This document shows positions 1 to 11,290 of a stretch of DNA of 64,000 bases, in pieces. Each line of letters opens with the position of its first letter. The stretch's first letter is position 1. The notes below the pieces were generated by a model. That model saw nothing but the letters and a program-made list of their open reading frames with translations. It had not been told where the DNA came from and made no database searches. This DNA is from Ophiura sarsii (lineage: Eukaryota > Echinodermata > Ophiuroidea > Amphilepidida > Ophiuridae), in contig CM069452.1 of the NCBI GenBank assembly GCA_035610835.1, positions 68,234,919 to 68,298,918 of the forward strand, given 5' to 3'. Position numbers and translations under genes: made by a program.

Positions 1-1065
1 AGCCTGTGTCACCACTGTTATTCTTGCCTATGTCTATTAATGACTGTCAATATAGATTATAAGAGTCAATTAGTTAATCCTTGTAATGTAATCATCGCTT
101 GCCAAGTATAAATAAGAGTGTAGTGTTTATGTGAGTAAATCCTACATTTAATTGTGTAATAATTAAGAAAATAATCACACTTATTCGTAAACACCGTCGT
201 GCAATTAACACCGAGGATGATCGTGTATTTCATATTTTACAAATTTCGTTATGAGTAGACATGATATTAATAATGTATTGTGATAACTCTCGCAATTATA
301 CATTCTACGAATATTGCACTCACTCGAAGCGACATCAATGGCGTGTGTGTTTGTATTGATATCCATGCACAAATAATTACCATGGTTTATTAACGCTGTG
401 CAGTGACTTCAGAGCGGATTCCAATGGTTGCTCCCTACAAATGCGCGCGTGGTTGTAATGATGCGTCGATCACGGCGCTCTAACGTCACTGTACTGAGTA
501 GGATGAACGAAGTATGTCATGTGAGACGGCAATAGAATGGACATCGAAACAGACCAGTTGTCGGCAAACCTCACTTCCAGAAAGGAGCAAAAGAAGACGA
601 GAATTGTTTTTACAAATAACAAGAATTTATTAGCTGCACAAAATCTCTATATTACGTTCGATTTTAATTAGTAAGATGTCATTCTAAAGTTAAAAATTAG
701 GTTTGTAATATTTAATTAAAAATATCAAGTTTCCTTTTTTGGAAGCAACTGGTCTGTTTTGATGTGATGGAACATAAATGCAGTAGCCTCAACTATTACT
801 ATATAATATGTTGTACATTTCTTAAGGGTTCAAAGTTGAAGTCATCCTGTTGTACATAAGTGTGTAAATAATAATTATTCTTTTTAAATATGAGCTTGAA
901 ATAATACCTTATCATGTGAGACCTAATGATGTATATTTTGTGTTAATTATAGTCACATTTTGTATCATAAAAACTTGAATGCCCCGCCAGCGCGGTGCAT
1001 TTGATGAGAAGAAAAAATGAATGATCTTGACTCTTTGTTGTCTTTCATTACTGTTATACTGTTAT
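1..1065. other. Unassigned AT-rich DNA
   Basis: No open frame of note and no recognised repeat. A short complementary pair is present: ACAGACCAGTTG near 549 and CAACTGGTCTGTTTTGATG near 748. Nothing else is supported. Confidence 0.5.
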
Positions 1066-1068
1066 ACT

Positions 1069-1134
1069 GTGTTATATTCTTTAAGAAATACTATAATATA
1101 GTATTATTATAGTATTTCTTAAAGAATATAACAC
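1069..1134. repeat. Hairpin at the outer edge of the 243-bp inverted repeat
   Basis: The outer end of the repeat that starts at 1110 is preceded by about 28 bases of its own reverse complement, giving a short hairpin (TTAAGAAATACTATAATA mirrored by TATAGTATTTCTTAA). The same head-to-head arrangement is seen at full length around 2657, so this may be the remnant of a lost neighbouring copy. Confidence 0.6.
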
Positions 1135-2656
1135 AACCTTCCTTGCGCCTTTGATCTGTCTGCTTCACTAATGCAGCCATTGAGAGTACTACAATAGTTA
1201 TATTGTTAACGCCAGATAAGTAGAGAGGTTTCTAGTTAATCACCGATCTTTTTCCGATGCTTTTAACAATAGAACGAAATACCGTTGGAATATCGTTGTA
1301 AAATCGCTAGAAAAATGTTTTAAAATCACTGTAGAGTTTGGATATCGCCCCTAATACAAAGGAAGTGGGAGGAGTAGTTTTTTTGAGATATGTCACAATT
1401 TTGGATATAAATTTGTAGAATCGATAACTTGGTTTTCGGTGCAAGGTTTGTGCCATGTTAAAAATTAAAATATTTGGGAGAGAATTGTATAAGTTTTATT
1501 TTAACACCATGACTTTCATATGATAATTGAAACAAAATTCCCTATACTTTCTCATTGCACCCACATGAACTTGGCAAATACAAAGTTACATCATATAAAA
1601 GGCAATAGTCAGACGTCTGACGACAACAAGGCAATCGTCAGACGTCTGACGACAACAAGGCAATCGTCAGACGTCTGGCGACAACAAGGCAATCGTCAGA
1701 CGTCTGACGACAACAAGGTAATCGTCAGACATCTGACGACAACAAGGTAATCGTCAGAAGTCTGACGACAACAAGGCAATCGTCAGAAGTCTGACGACAA
1801 CAAGGCAATCGTCAGACGTCTGGCGACAACAAGGCAATCGTCAGACGTCTGGCGACATCAAGGCAATCGTCAGATGTCTGACGACAACAAGACAATCGAC
1901 AGACGTCTGACGATTGTCTTGTTGGCATGACACTCAGAGTCGTTACTAACGACTCCCTTTTTCGGAAGGTCTAAATTTTGAATTTTTCATGCACATGTAC
2001 AATGTACATTATGTAGCTAGACGCTTAGCTACTCACCAACAACATCGAGTGCAACGTACATGTGGCAGTTGCTTCGAGCCATAAAAAAGAAGACAAGATA
2101 CATTAATTCCAAATTCATATCGTCTCAAGTTTCTAAATAAAGCACACCGGTCGATCGAATTCTAAATGTATCTATTGCCTGAAAGAATTTAGTTAGCCAT
2201 TCAAATATCATCGCAGTCCGTGTTAAATATGACACAATTTTGCCATTTTGCTGATATAGGATTTTGTTTTTCATGCAATATGTCATCGCTGTATTCAGAT
2301 TTTTTTTGTGCCGCCAGGAAAAATGAAAATGGACCCAAACATTGACGAATTTTTGGGGGGAATTGTTTACCGGAAACCCATAATGTTTCTACATATTTGA
2401 CAGATTTTGCTAAGGGTCCATATCCAAACTCTCAGTGCTTTTAAAGCATTTTTCTAGCGATTTAAAAGCGCTTTTCCAACGGTTTTTCGTTCTATTGTTA
2501 AAAGCATCGGGAAAAGATCGGTGATTAACTAGAAACCTCTCTACTTATCTGGCGTTAACAATATAACTATTGTAGTACTCTCGTTGGCTGCATTAGTGAA
2601 GCAGACAGATCAAAGGCGCAAGGAAGGTTGTGTTATATTCTTTAAGAAATACTATA
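1110..2656. mobile_element. Element with 243-bp terminal inverted repeats and a palindromic satellite core
   Basis: The segment 1110-1352 returns in reverse complement at 2414-2656. Shared landmarks are CAACCTTCCTTGCGCC at the outer side and AGAGTTTGGATAT at the inner side. Between the arms lies about 1 kb holding the 30-bp array at 1601-1920 and unassigned AT-rich sequence. Long terminal inverted repeats around a non-coding core are typical of non-autonomous fold-back DNA elements. No transposase was seen and no target duplication could be read, because a further copy of the arm abuts the right end. Confidence 0.65.
1601..1920 (+). repeat. 30-bp tandem array of a perfect palindrome
   Basis: About ten and a half copies of a 30-bp unit beginning GGCAATCGTCAGACG. 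Each unit carries the 16-bp perfect palindrome CGTCAGACGTCTGACG, degraded by single changes in some copies. The final unit continues into its own complement (ACGATTGTCTTGTTG), so the array ends in a hairpin. The period is divisible by three, which explains a short open frame over it; that frame is not a gene. Confidence 0.9.
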
Positions 2657-2905
2657 TTATAGTATTTCTTAAAGAATATAACACAACCTTCCTTGCGCCT
2701 TTGATCTGTCTGCTTCACTAATGCAGCCATCGAGAGTACTACAATAGTTATATTGTTAACGCCAGATAAGTAGAGAGGTTTCTAGTTAATCACCGATCTT
2801 TTTCCGATGCTTTTAACAATAGAACGAAATACCGTTGGAAAAGCGCTTTTAAATCGCTAGAAAAATGCTTTAAAAGCACTGAGAGTTTGGATATGGACCC
2901 TAAAA
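2414..2905. repeat. Near-perfect 490-bp palindrome
   Basis: The right arm of the preceding element (2414-2656, minus) is followed within a few bases by a plus-strand copy of the same 243-bp sequence (2660-2905). The arms differ at only a few positions by eye. The centre reads AATACTATATTATAGTATTT. A spacer-free palindrome of this length could extrude as a cruciform. Confidence 0.8.
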
Positions 2906-3110
2906 TGTCGGTAAAAAAGAGCAAATTATTCTGGATTTTAGACCCATAATTTTGCAAAAAATGGCTTTGAAAGGGGGTCATCCATTTACTAAAGGGTGAA
3001 AAATTGACCCTATTTGATGACACATCCCCGTAACCTCATATCAACTAAGTTCCCCCCCCCCCCCCCCCCCCCCCGGCATCGCCGATTCAAGGGTATACTG
3101 TAACTTATAT
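2880..3110 (+). repeat. Dispersed repeat ending in a poly-C tract
   Basis: This segment ends CATCCCCGTAACCTCAT, then ACTAAGTT and a run of about 24 C. The same order of words and the poly-C end recur at 11540-11760. It belongs to a loose set of repeats in this window that end in C or G homopolymers. Confidence 0.5.
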
Positions 3111-3336
3111 AAGTAGTATATCTCGGGTTCAGTCCCTGACAACTGATAAAGTGTCTGTAAAACTTGATCGTCCCCTTAATAAAATGTAATGAAGTGTATA
3201 ACTTATCAATGGGTAGGCCTATATAACTGATTATATTGATGTTAAATGTAATCATGATTTCTACAGCCATACTAATTTTAGACATTTCGCCTTTTAGTCA
3301 GTCCCAGCCCAGCAGTACGATTTCCTTGTGTTAGAC

Positions 3337-3683
3337 CAGGCATTCTCAAATGGTGGCGCGCGCGCCACTTGTGGCGCATCAAGGCATCCTAAGAGGCGCG
3401 AGAGTGGTTAACATTTGTTTTAAAAATAAATTATATCAAGATATAGCCAGATTTCATAGGCCTATGGCGGTCAGATGTATAAAGACAGCAATTTTTCGCG
3501 CGCTGCGCGTGCATGTGCCCTAAAAAGAGTAATATTAGTTATTATGATGCCTACATATATATGTCAACATATTTTGTAAGGGGAATTTTGCCATTGTAAA
3601 TTCTAAAAAATATGACCAGGTGGAGCTTCAACAAGTTAGTTACTAAAATGTGGCGCATCAGTAAATCTAGTTGAGAAAGCCTG
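3337..3683 (+). mobile_element. hAT-type non-autonomous element with perfect 8-bp target duplication
   Basis: The left end reads CAGGCATTCTCAAATGG and the right end CTAGTTGAGAAAGCCTG, which are imperfect inverted copies. The 8 bases before the element (TGTTAGAC, 3329-3336) and the 8 after it (3684-3691) are identical. A CAG...CTG terminus and 8-bp duplication are standard for the hAT superfamily. Just inside the left end is a GGCGCGCGCGCC palindrome followed by TTGTGGCGCATCAAGG. No transposase frame is present. Confidence 0.85.
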
Positions 3684-3691
3684 TGTTAGAC

Positions 3692-4717
3692 CGTAAAGCC
3701 TGTGAGACACAGGATTTCCTGTAATCATGGTAATTGAATTTATACCTTGGTTCGGTCCAAAATGCAGTCAAGATATTAGCTGAGACTTTAAAGGTGGATG
3801 TTCCGATTGAATACTCTAGTGTTTTTTGCCCATCAAGATATTTTGATATCAGAAGAAACCCCAGTATTTTCTCATAATTTCTATAAAATAATTGGCACAA
3901 TTTAGACGTTCATGACGTTATAGGTCAAAATGCTAGTGAATACTGCCAAAGGTGGTTAACACACCGGGCAGTCTGTGTACAATTCAATGGGCAAACGTGT
4001 GTATCACTTTGTGATCCTTAAATAAGAACCATTACATTTATGCAAACTTAACTTTGGAATACACGAATTTGTATTTATTTGCCAATTTTGACCAGTATGG
4101 CTAAGATAATTTGGTAATTTGTTTACAATGTTATGATTATTCTAATAAAAAAGTGCTAAATTATATTTACTTCAAGAAAGTTCACCCTCCAATCACTCAA
4201 CATAGGACACTGTTACCATGGTAACTATAATATTAAACAAAAATAAAAGAATAAACCGTATAGGGTGGGTCCCTACCTTGGATACTATATTTTTTATTTT
4301 TTTGCACCCTACAAATCATTTTATACAAAAATATAAAGAAAATAAAACAAAACAAATACGTCTTTTACGACGTGTTAACAAGAGATAATAACACAAATAC
4401 AGACAAGACAAGACAAGACAAGACAAGACAGATATCTGATAGAGATATTTACAACCTTATGCAAACACCATTAATATGCAACCATATAGGAAAGGACTGC
4501 ATCATTAAATATATAGATCCTTTCCATTTGTTTTCAAAATTGCTTACTTGTTTTCTTTAATATCTTTGAGTCAATAAAACTTTTTAATCTTTCATAGGTT
4601 TGCTCTTTATAGGCCTACACCGATTTTGAAACAAATAAGTATAACAGTATAACACATATTTTATAATTGAATTTCCCCATGCTCACGGACCCTGTCGAGG
4701 CGTTTCCATGCGTTTTA
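3692..4717. other. Unassigned DNA with a short CAAGA run
   Basis: No coding or repeat feature recognised, apart from five short direct copies of ACAAG near 4401-4427. Confidence 0.4.
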
Positions 4718-5156
4718 AACACTTTCCAAGCGGCTATTATACTCTATTTGGCCATCTCGAGACAGTGACGTAACCGCGTATTCTACTTACTGCATCACAT
4801 AACGCGCGCGCATACTCGCGGCGCTGGCGTACAAACACGAGCGTTGAAAGGCGGAAGATGCACACGCGTGCGTAAAAGCTGCGCCTGTTCAGTTACGTCA
4901 CTGTCTCGAGATGGCCAAACAGAGTATAGCAGTTTTACCAATGCAAATCAGATACCGTATTTCAGAAACCTTTCCCAATTTTTAAAGTCTATCTCATGGA
5001 TTACTGAACCAATACTAGGCATGTTTGTACTTATTTTAATGCATTTGTCATGGTGATTCAAACGATGGTGATGAAATTCAATAGTTCGACATTTTTTTTA
5101 ACATTTTGTGAAATTTTGGAATGTCGTCTGCAATCGCCTACCACGGGGAAAGTTTA
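4717..5156 (+). mobile_element. TTAA family A element, interrupted by a second element
   Basis: A degraded member of the commonest family here. The left end reads AAACACTTTCCAAGCGGCTA and the body resumes at 4929 (GCAGTTTTACCAATGC) and runs to about 5156. It matches the copies at 19734, 22514, 47745 and 50954 in order and orientation. The interruption is the palindromic element at 4738-4928. Confidence 0.75.
4738..4928. mobile_element. Small fold-back element nested in a family A copy
   Basis: Inverted ends of about 37 bases: TATACTCTATTTGGCCATCT on the left and AGATGGCCAAACAGAGTATA on the right, each continuing through CTCGAGACAGTGACG or its complement. It splits the word CTATTAGTTTTACC that is continuous in other family A copies, so it inserted later. 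A TA duplication is possible but merges with the termini. The GC-rich centre includes GCGCGCGC. Confidence 0.75.
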
Positions 5157-5936
5157 AGCCGAACTAATAAAGATTGCATAGCAAAACGCTGAACTGTTCA
5201 GCTAACATAACAATACAGCCCTTTTATGGCAAAAGAATGTATCTTATATGTAGTTTTCTAACAGTATACTTCCTTTTAACATGATCAAAGTTAGCTATTT
5301 TCTCCATAAATCATGTAGTAGTAAAAGGCAGTATATTACTTTTATTGTCTTTACAAGTTGCAACCTTTTCCTAAGTGAGGATTAATGAACCAAGTTAACA
5401 CAATCCATATTAAAAGGAAGTATATCATTAGAAAAGTACATATAAGATACATCCTTTTGCCATAAAGGGGTTGAATAGGTCTCTTCCATCAAGGTCACTT
5501 GTCGGGGGGCGGGGGTGGTGCGCGAATTTTAAAAACATATGTGACGCGATCAAGAGGAATAAGTCGGATGTCGACCCTGGTCGAAAATAAGTTTTTAATA
5601 CAGTTTTAAAGAAGACACCTAGAGCTTTCAGAAACTGAAAACCCCATGTCGATACGACGTTTTGTTCCAAAGTTATGTCAAATTGTATACATGAATTTCC
5701 ATCAAAACTTATGTAAGCCGCCATTTTGAATTGGCCATATCTCAATTTGGGATTCCCCGACATCCGACTCATTCCTCTTGATCTTAATATTATTAACACG
5801 AATCTGGCCATCATTAAGGTACATGTTTGTTTTAAAGGGACTTTTATTATAATGATATTCCTGGACAGATGCGCGCGTAGCGCGAAAATTTGCCACGTTT
5901 ATACTAAATATACAGGTCGTTCGTGTTTTGTCATAA
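5157..5936. other. Unassigned DNA with short inverted pieces
   Basis: The stretch near 5220-5270 (CTTTTATGGCAAAAGAATGT) is mirrored near 5405-5470 (CATCCTTTTGCCATAAAGG), suggesting a degraded fold-back element of about 250 bp. GACATCCGACTCATTCCTCT near 5760 also has an inverted match near 5550-5575. Open frames on both strands here overlap these repeats and resemble no known protein. Confidence 0.4.
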
Positions 5937-5938
5937 TA

Positions 5939-6339
5939 CAGGGTGTATTTTTGGTCGCCATATCTCAACTTTTCACATCAATTGTATAACTATTTATTAT
6001 TTGCATACTTTTGTGGGTGACATTAAGAGATACATTTTGATTTTTAATCCGCAAATAAACCGGGATTTGTTCTGCTTGAGTGGTTTTAACTTTCCTTTCT
6101 TTGGCGGGAGTTTTGAATATTGCTTATGTGGTGTGGGCTACATTGTTTGATATGTTGGATTAAAATTTTCGATTATATCTTGTCACACGAGAACAAAAGG
6201 AGATATCTCAATGAAATTAATATATAATATAGGAAACATGTTCACCTTTATATTGCAGGTGTTTAAATTTAAGACAATAATCATTTTGTATTTTTGATGT
6301 ATTTTAGAAACACGGTACAGTTCTTTCTGATACACCCTG
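5939..6339. mobile_element. TA-flanked mariner-like short element
   Basis: The left end CAGGGTGTAT at 5939 is mirrored by ATACACCCTG ending at 6339, with TA directly outside each end (5937-5938 and 6340-6341). CAGGGTG ends with a TA target are usual for Tc1/mariner-type non-autonomous elements; the elements at 17171 and 27796 also start CAGGGTG. The 401-bp interior has no transposase. Confidence 0.65.
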
Positions 6340-6341
6340 TA

Positions 6342-7733
6342 GCACATGGGAATTCAAGGCGGGTTTATTAGTGATTCAGACTATTGTTTCAAAACAAGTT
6401 GCCAAATTTGTAATACAATATTTTCAACACAATAGACTCACTGCTAGTTCAAAAGATTCAAATTATCTACTAATGATCTACTACCTTGTACATGTTGTAT
6501 TTCATTGTAAAAGTATGACCGTTTGCGGTTTATAAATTTGCTTAATATTGCTCAGAGTGATAAACAGTATCCGATTAGACAATACGTTATTTTTTGGCGT
6601 ATTATGATAGATTTCATTCGTATTTTGACATGTAATTGCACAAGGGAGTATCATACAGTGTCATTAGTGACTGATAATTGAAACGATTATTTCGAAGCAA
6701 AATGTGGCTGAATTTGAAGAAGAAAAAAGGAGAATTTGCCAAATTTGTAACCATATCTTCAACACAATAAACTAGTTAGAAATAATGAAATCATCTTTTA
6801 CTTTCGTTTAAAGTGCGACGGACGTTTGCGGTTGTTATGGATTTGCTTCGACCTCGAACACTATATACGTGTGTAATGAACAGTTTCCGATGATATGGAT
6901 ATTGACAATACTTCACTAAATATGTGGATTTTATTAATTCTGTACACAAAGGTTAATAGTTGTACCCGCCAAAAACAGGAAGCCGTGTAGTACGTGGTTC
7001 TATAGATATCTATATAAAGTTATATAATATAACTAGCGGGTACCCTCGCTACGCTCGGACCCTGGCTAGCTGAAGTTTATGATCTAAATTAGATTCCTAC
7101 ATGATTTGCAGCAAAATGAGTTCAAAATTGTAGATCCATGAATTATTTTTTCGTTTGAAATAGACTTTGATCCCAGCTTTAGGCTATCTTTGAATCTCGG
7201 ACCAAATTTCGATACCCCATTTTGGGGGAACAATGTTGTAGTTACCTCATACACCCCAAAAATGTTGTACCTACCTACCAGATACCCATAGTGTATTAGA
7301 AGATAGTGTGCGGTTAGTCATCAAAGCGTATCATTGTACAAAGATTTTATGTCCTTGATACTAATATCAGTGCCAGTAATAATCCAGGGATAGGCCTACC
7401 AAGATACGCTATGAACTAAGTAGGCCTAGAGTTTTATAATGGGGTATAGTGAGTGAGACGGCTAATTGGGGTGATGTGATCGCGGTGGTCGTGAATCACA
7501 TAGGCACCCCCCCCCCCCCCCCCCTAACATTTGCGAAGTCTCCCATAGAACACGTGTATTATTATATTAAAAAATAGGTCCGCGACGCCACTGGTTTTAT
7601 TCAATGGGGTCTTAAGATGTATAGTGGGTCTTTCATAGTCTTGGCGGGAGGCGGGTCTCGCCATGATCACTTTGTACCCAGTTCAGGCAGAAAAGCTGAA
7701 ACTGGGTTTTAGAATGAAGCCAGGGTATTTATG
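6342..7733. other. Unassigned AT-rich DNA with a poly-C tract
   Basis: No gene recognised. There is a poly-C run at about 7507-7524 and a small TA-rich hairpin near 7000-7030. Confidence 0.4.
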
Positions 7734-7963
7734 TTAACACTTTCCACGCGGCAAGTTGCGGCAGAGGACATTCCAAAATTTCACAAAATGTTACAAAAAT
7801 ATCAAAATTATTGAATTTCACTACCATGTTTGGAATCACCATGATAAATCCATTCAAATAAGTACAAACATGCCTAGAATAGATACTAGACTTTGAAAGT
7901 TTGGAAAGGTTTCTGACGAATGTGCTTTTTATGGTAAAACTAGTAGCCGCGTGGAAAGCGTAA
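7734..7963 (-). mobile_element. TTAA family A element
   Basis: Starts TTAACACTTTCCACGCGGC and ends GTAGCCGCGTGGAAAGCGTAA. The body carries the family words GACATTCCAAAATTTCACAA, AAGTACAAACATGCCTAG and GGAAAGGTTTCTGA. The right-hand TTAA has decayed to GTAA. Confidence 0.85.
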
Positions 7964-8530
7964 GTGATTTTAGCACAAAATCCAAGTCATAGGAAAAGTT
8001 CTACATTATATATAATAGCACATACACAGCCAATCCAGAATTCCACAAATTTCACTTATTGTACAGCTTCAGAATGCTGTAAATTTGACATCGTAAATAA
8101 CCTGATTAATTACAGCACTGTAATTATTACCCAACTTGGTGTGTGTGTGTTTTTATAGTAGATGATGGTCTAAGTCTGGGTGAGTGAGAGGTGTCCTACT
8201 GTGAAAGTGGTGTGTATCTGGTGTGTAGGGTAGATCACTGCCACATAAATCATCACTAAAATAGTCACTGTCGATGAGTGCTATTAATTCCTTATAGCAC
8301 TCGTGCTATAAGTCATACTAAGTCATCTCCTTGTCCTTGAATGATGTGGATGTGTCCGAGAGGTGTTAATCTGTAAACTGGCTAGATCAACTGAAAAATA
8401 ATCGACCGTGACATAACTATCATAACGCAGGAATCAGTTAAGTTCAAGATACTAGTACTATAAAGCTGCGTTAAGACCTGGCTTTGAACTAGAGTTAAAT
8501 ATTTTATGTCCCGTGATAAAATACCTGATT

Positions 8531-8952
8531 TTTTTTTTTGGCTTAAAATTTGTTTGTTTTGAAAATATTGACCAAAAAGTGCCAACAAATGTTTTTTATC
8601 TCAAAAATCTCATTTTTGGCACTTTTTGGTCAATATTTTCAAAACAAACAAATTTTAAGCCAAAAAAAAAAATTCGCTCCTAGATAATTGACTTCAGATG
8701 ATTTTGGTGAAATTTTGGAATTTTTAATCAAAAACTGATATTGTTAGGTTGTCTGAAAATTGTTGACGCCAAAAAGGTGATTTTTGGGCAAAAATGTAAA
8801 AAACACTAATTTTAGTAAAATTTGATACCAAAAATGGATTCTCTGACTCATTTCATTACAAAAAATGTATACTTTTATGCACATCACATTTATAATTTAA
8901 AAGTTACAGTGCTTGATAATTTGGCGCTAAACAGGGTTAACACCAGCCTTAA
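8531..8952 (+). mobile_element. TTAA family F element, partial, with a 53-bp hairpin
   Basis: It shares a long block with the fuller copy at 39668-40128: CACTTTTTGGTCAATATTTT, GATGATTTTGGTGAAATTTT, TTGTCTGAAAATTGTTG and AAAGTTACAG in the same order. The left part is a hairpin with arms of about 53 bases (8531-8583 and 8620-8672) around ACAAATGTTTTTTATC. The right end is CACCAGCC next to TTAA at 8949-8952. The left terminus is not clear. Confidence 0.65.
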
Positions 8953-9179
8953 GACATAGTACATTATGAATTTCAATGCGTTTTTTAGAAATTCATGAGG
9001 CCTAACTGTTGATACATAGTTGATGTATAAGAAGAGATGGTAGCACGACCGTTATTTTGGTATGCTAATATTTATAAAATATTATACACGCGTGGCCTAT
9101 GTACAAACAAGGATAACAATTAAGCGAGCTATGCGTAAAAACAACGCAGTCTTCAGCAGCAGGTCAATTACATTTGCGA

Positions 9180-9370
9180 AAGGTCACATTTACCTCGAGC
9201 TATCGTACTGCGCTGTCCACACGGTGCGTTAACTCGACTCGACTGATCGAGATAGGTAAATTGGTCGAGTTAAGGTCCGGTTAAGTTAACTCGACTCTTG
9301 TCCACACGGGACTAACTCGACCATTCTTGCGAATTTACCTTGACTCGCCCTTAACTCGACCTTTAGCTCA
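9180..9370. repeat. Cluster of AACTCGAC words in both orientations
   Basis: The octamer AACTCGAC or its complement GTCGAGTT occurs at least five times within 190 bases, with CTGTCCACACGG near 9215 and TTGTCCACACGGG near 9298. This looks like a degraded inverted or tandem repeat. A binding-site cluster is possible but unsupported. Confidence 0.4.
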
Positions 9371-9940
9371 AGTTAAATAGCCATGTTTGAACGTGTCTAT
9401 AGGCGTTTCACTTACTAATGTAACGGCATCATGCCAAACTTCAAGGCTGTGATTGATGACTAGGCCTATACTAGTTAGTCAGCGATTTTTGTCAAAGGTT
9501 TCTATGCATAATGCGACTGGAAATGAAAAAAACCTGTTCTACAGGCAAACGGACCTCTCAAGTAGTATTGTTCAGGCGTTGGGGTGGGGTATTTGGGGTG
9601 GGGGTCAAAGGTTCTTCAAAATATTGGTGAATTTCAACAATTTTTGAATTAATAACATATCAAAAGAAATTCAATACATTACAATCAATTTCTAAACAAT
9701 TTCAAAACGATTTTGTAAAAGGAACCATTTGCAAAAATTCGAGGAAAAAAATGGATCGGGCGGGCTCGTTGAACAGGGTGTTTCACCTGAGCCTAAGAGT
9801 AGAGACTATAAGAAGCAAAACCACTTTCGCAGCAATCCGTAAGAAAATTTAGAATTTAAGTATTTTTTAATCTTTTTAATTCACCTTTTATCATGGTAGG
9901 GTCAAAAAAAATCGCACGGTCACAAAATTTCGCACGGTCA

Positions 9941-9984
9941 CAAAAAGCACAACAGTCAACAATTTGTTGACTGTTGTGCTTTTT
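9941..9984. repeat. Perfect short hairpin
   Basis: AAAAAGCACAACAGTCAAC is followed by ATTT and its exact complement. It lies at the edge of the pyrimidine tract. Confidence 0.8.
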
Positions 9985-9998
9985 GTACTGCGAAAATT

Positions 9999-10150
9999 TC
10001 TTTCTTTCTTTCTTTCCCTTTCTTCTTTTCTTTATTTCCCCTTTTGTCTCCTTTTCCTTTTTCTTTTTCCTCCCTTTTTCCTTTCTTTCTCTCTCTCTTT
10101 TCTTTCCCTTTGCCCCTTCTTTTCCTCTTTTCCCTTCCCCCCATTTTTCC
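9999..10150 (+). repeat. 150-bp pyrimidine tract
   Basis: Almost uninterrupted C and T on the plus strand, with CTTT-type periodicity at the start and CCCTTT-type words later. The long open frames through it (Phe/Leu/Ser/Pro-rich on plus, Lys/Glu/Arg-rich on minus) are a composition artefact. Confidence 0.85.
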
Positions 10151-10159
10151 TGGTGGGTA

Positions 10160-10252
10160 GGTTTGAATTTCCTGCTGAGCACCTTCAGGGGGGCACTGTG
10201 CCCCCCCCCCCCTGCCCCTCCGGCTGTTACGCCCCTGAGTGTATACGTTACA
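10160..10252 (-). repeat. Fragment with CAGGGGCGTAAC end and poly-C
   Basis: Read on the minus strand it starts CAGGGGCGTAACAGCC near 10236 and runs into poly-G. CAGnGGCGT-type ends are seen in the hAT-like elements at 43596 and 61954, so this may be one end of a related element whose other end was not found. Confidence 0.35.
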
Positions 10253-10516
10253 CCACAAACGCCCCCATTTAGTACGCTTCCGAAATGGAACAGTCTTCTA
10301 ACTGCCCTCGAATATAAATAGACTATGAATCTCTTAAAGGAACTCTAAGGTTTGTTGTAAGGTTATTCCGGATAACAGTGTTGGAGGTGTTGCCATGGAG
10401 ATGTCAACATTAATCTCCTTTATAAGGAACTTGGTTTGAGCTTTAGAAAAAACTAAATAAAAGTTCGCGGGTTTTAAATGTTCAAACGAAAAAACACATC
10501 AAAACGTCTGACTAAT
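10253..10516 (+). repeat. Dispersed repeat block A, copy 1
   Basis: About 264 bases that recur at 12120-12391 with few changes. Shared words include AATGGAACAGTCTTCTAACT, TGTTGCCATGGAGATGTCAA and AAAAGTTCGCGGGTTTT. No protein or RNA identity recognised. Confidence 0.85.
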
Positions 10517-11089
10517 GGACAACAGACCTTTTGGCGCTGGCCTCCACTTAACCTAAATATGTATTCCATCGCTAATCGAATTAATGACATTTTGTGATAT
10601 CTTATCACGGGAGTGGGATAACTTATTACCGTAGAGATCGTGAAAGGGAGTTGGGGCGGTATACGCACACGACGATGGCCACGCGATTTCATCGTTCCAA
10701 TATGGCAACGGGAGTGCGCCATTATGAATTTCTTTAACATTCGCGATTAAATGTTATTCCAATACGAATTCAAAATTTAGGATTCGCGTGACCATCGTCG
10801 TCTGGGTATACTGTACTTTTTATCCAATCCTGTATTGATGATTAATTTGTCCAAGTTATATAATTTACCGAGGGTCATGTCCAAATCTAGCCAACTTCCA
10901 CGCATCTAAAGGATATATGAAACATATTCTCAAGTGTTGCATGAAGTAATGCATTATGTAACACCCAATGGTCTGCCAGGTTATTCATGGGAAATACCAA
11001 GTATCTATCGAGCCTAATTGTTGTAATTATATATTAGAACAAAACACCATACTTATGACAAAAACAAATAAAAACCGCCATCTCTCAAC

Positions 11090-11290
11090 ATGCACTTTTT
11101 AAAATTCGCGGCGATCAAAAGTCCCAGTGTCGATGATGTCATAGTTATACAATGCACATGCGCAAATTTGAGCACCGATACCCATGACGTCATCGACACC
11201 GGGATTTGTGATCGCCACGAGTTTTCAAAAATTGCATGTTGAGTGATGGCTGTTTTTATTCATTTTTGTGACTAGTATGGTGTTTTGTTC
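11090..11290. repeat. Imperfect inverted repeat
   Basis: ACCGCCATCTCTCAACATGC near 11074 is mirrored by GCATGTTGAGTGATGGC near 11235, and TGTCGATGATGTCATAG near 11128 by ATGACGTCATCGACA near 11184. Both pairs nest, giving a degraded palindrome of about 190 bp. Confidence 0.6.

Noticed and set aside
5428..5989. Overlapping frames on both strands of up to 128 residues
   Set aside because: They overlap short inverted repeats in AT-rich DNA and have no recognisable domain.
9856..10321. Lys/Glu-rich and Phe/Leu-rich open frames
   Set aside because: They only translate the low-complexity pyrimidine tract.
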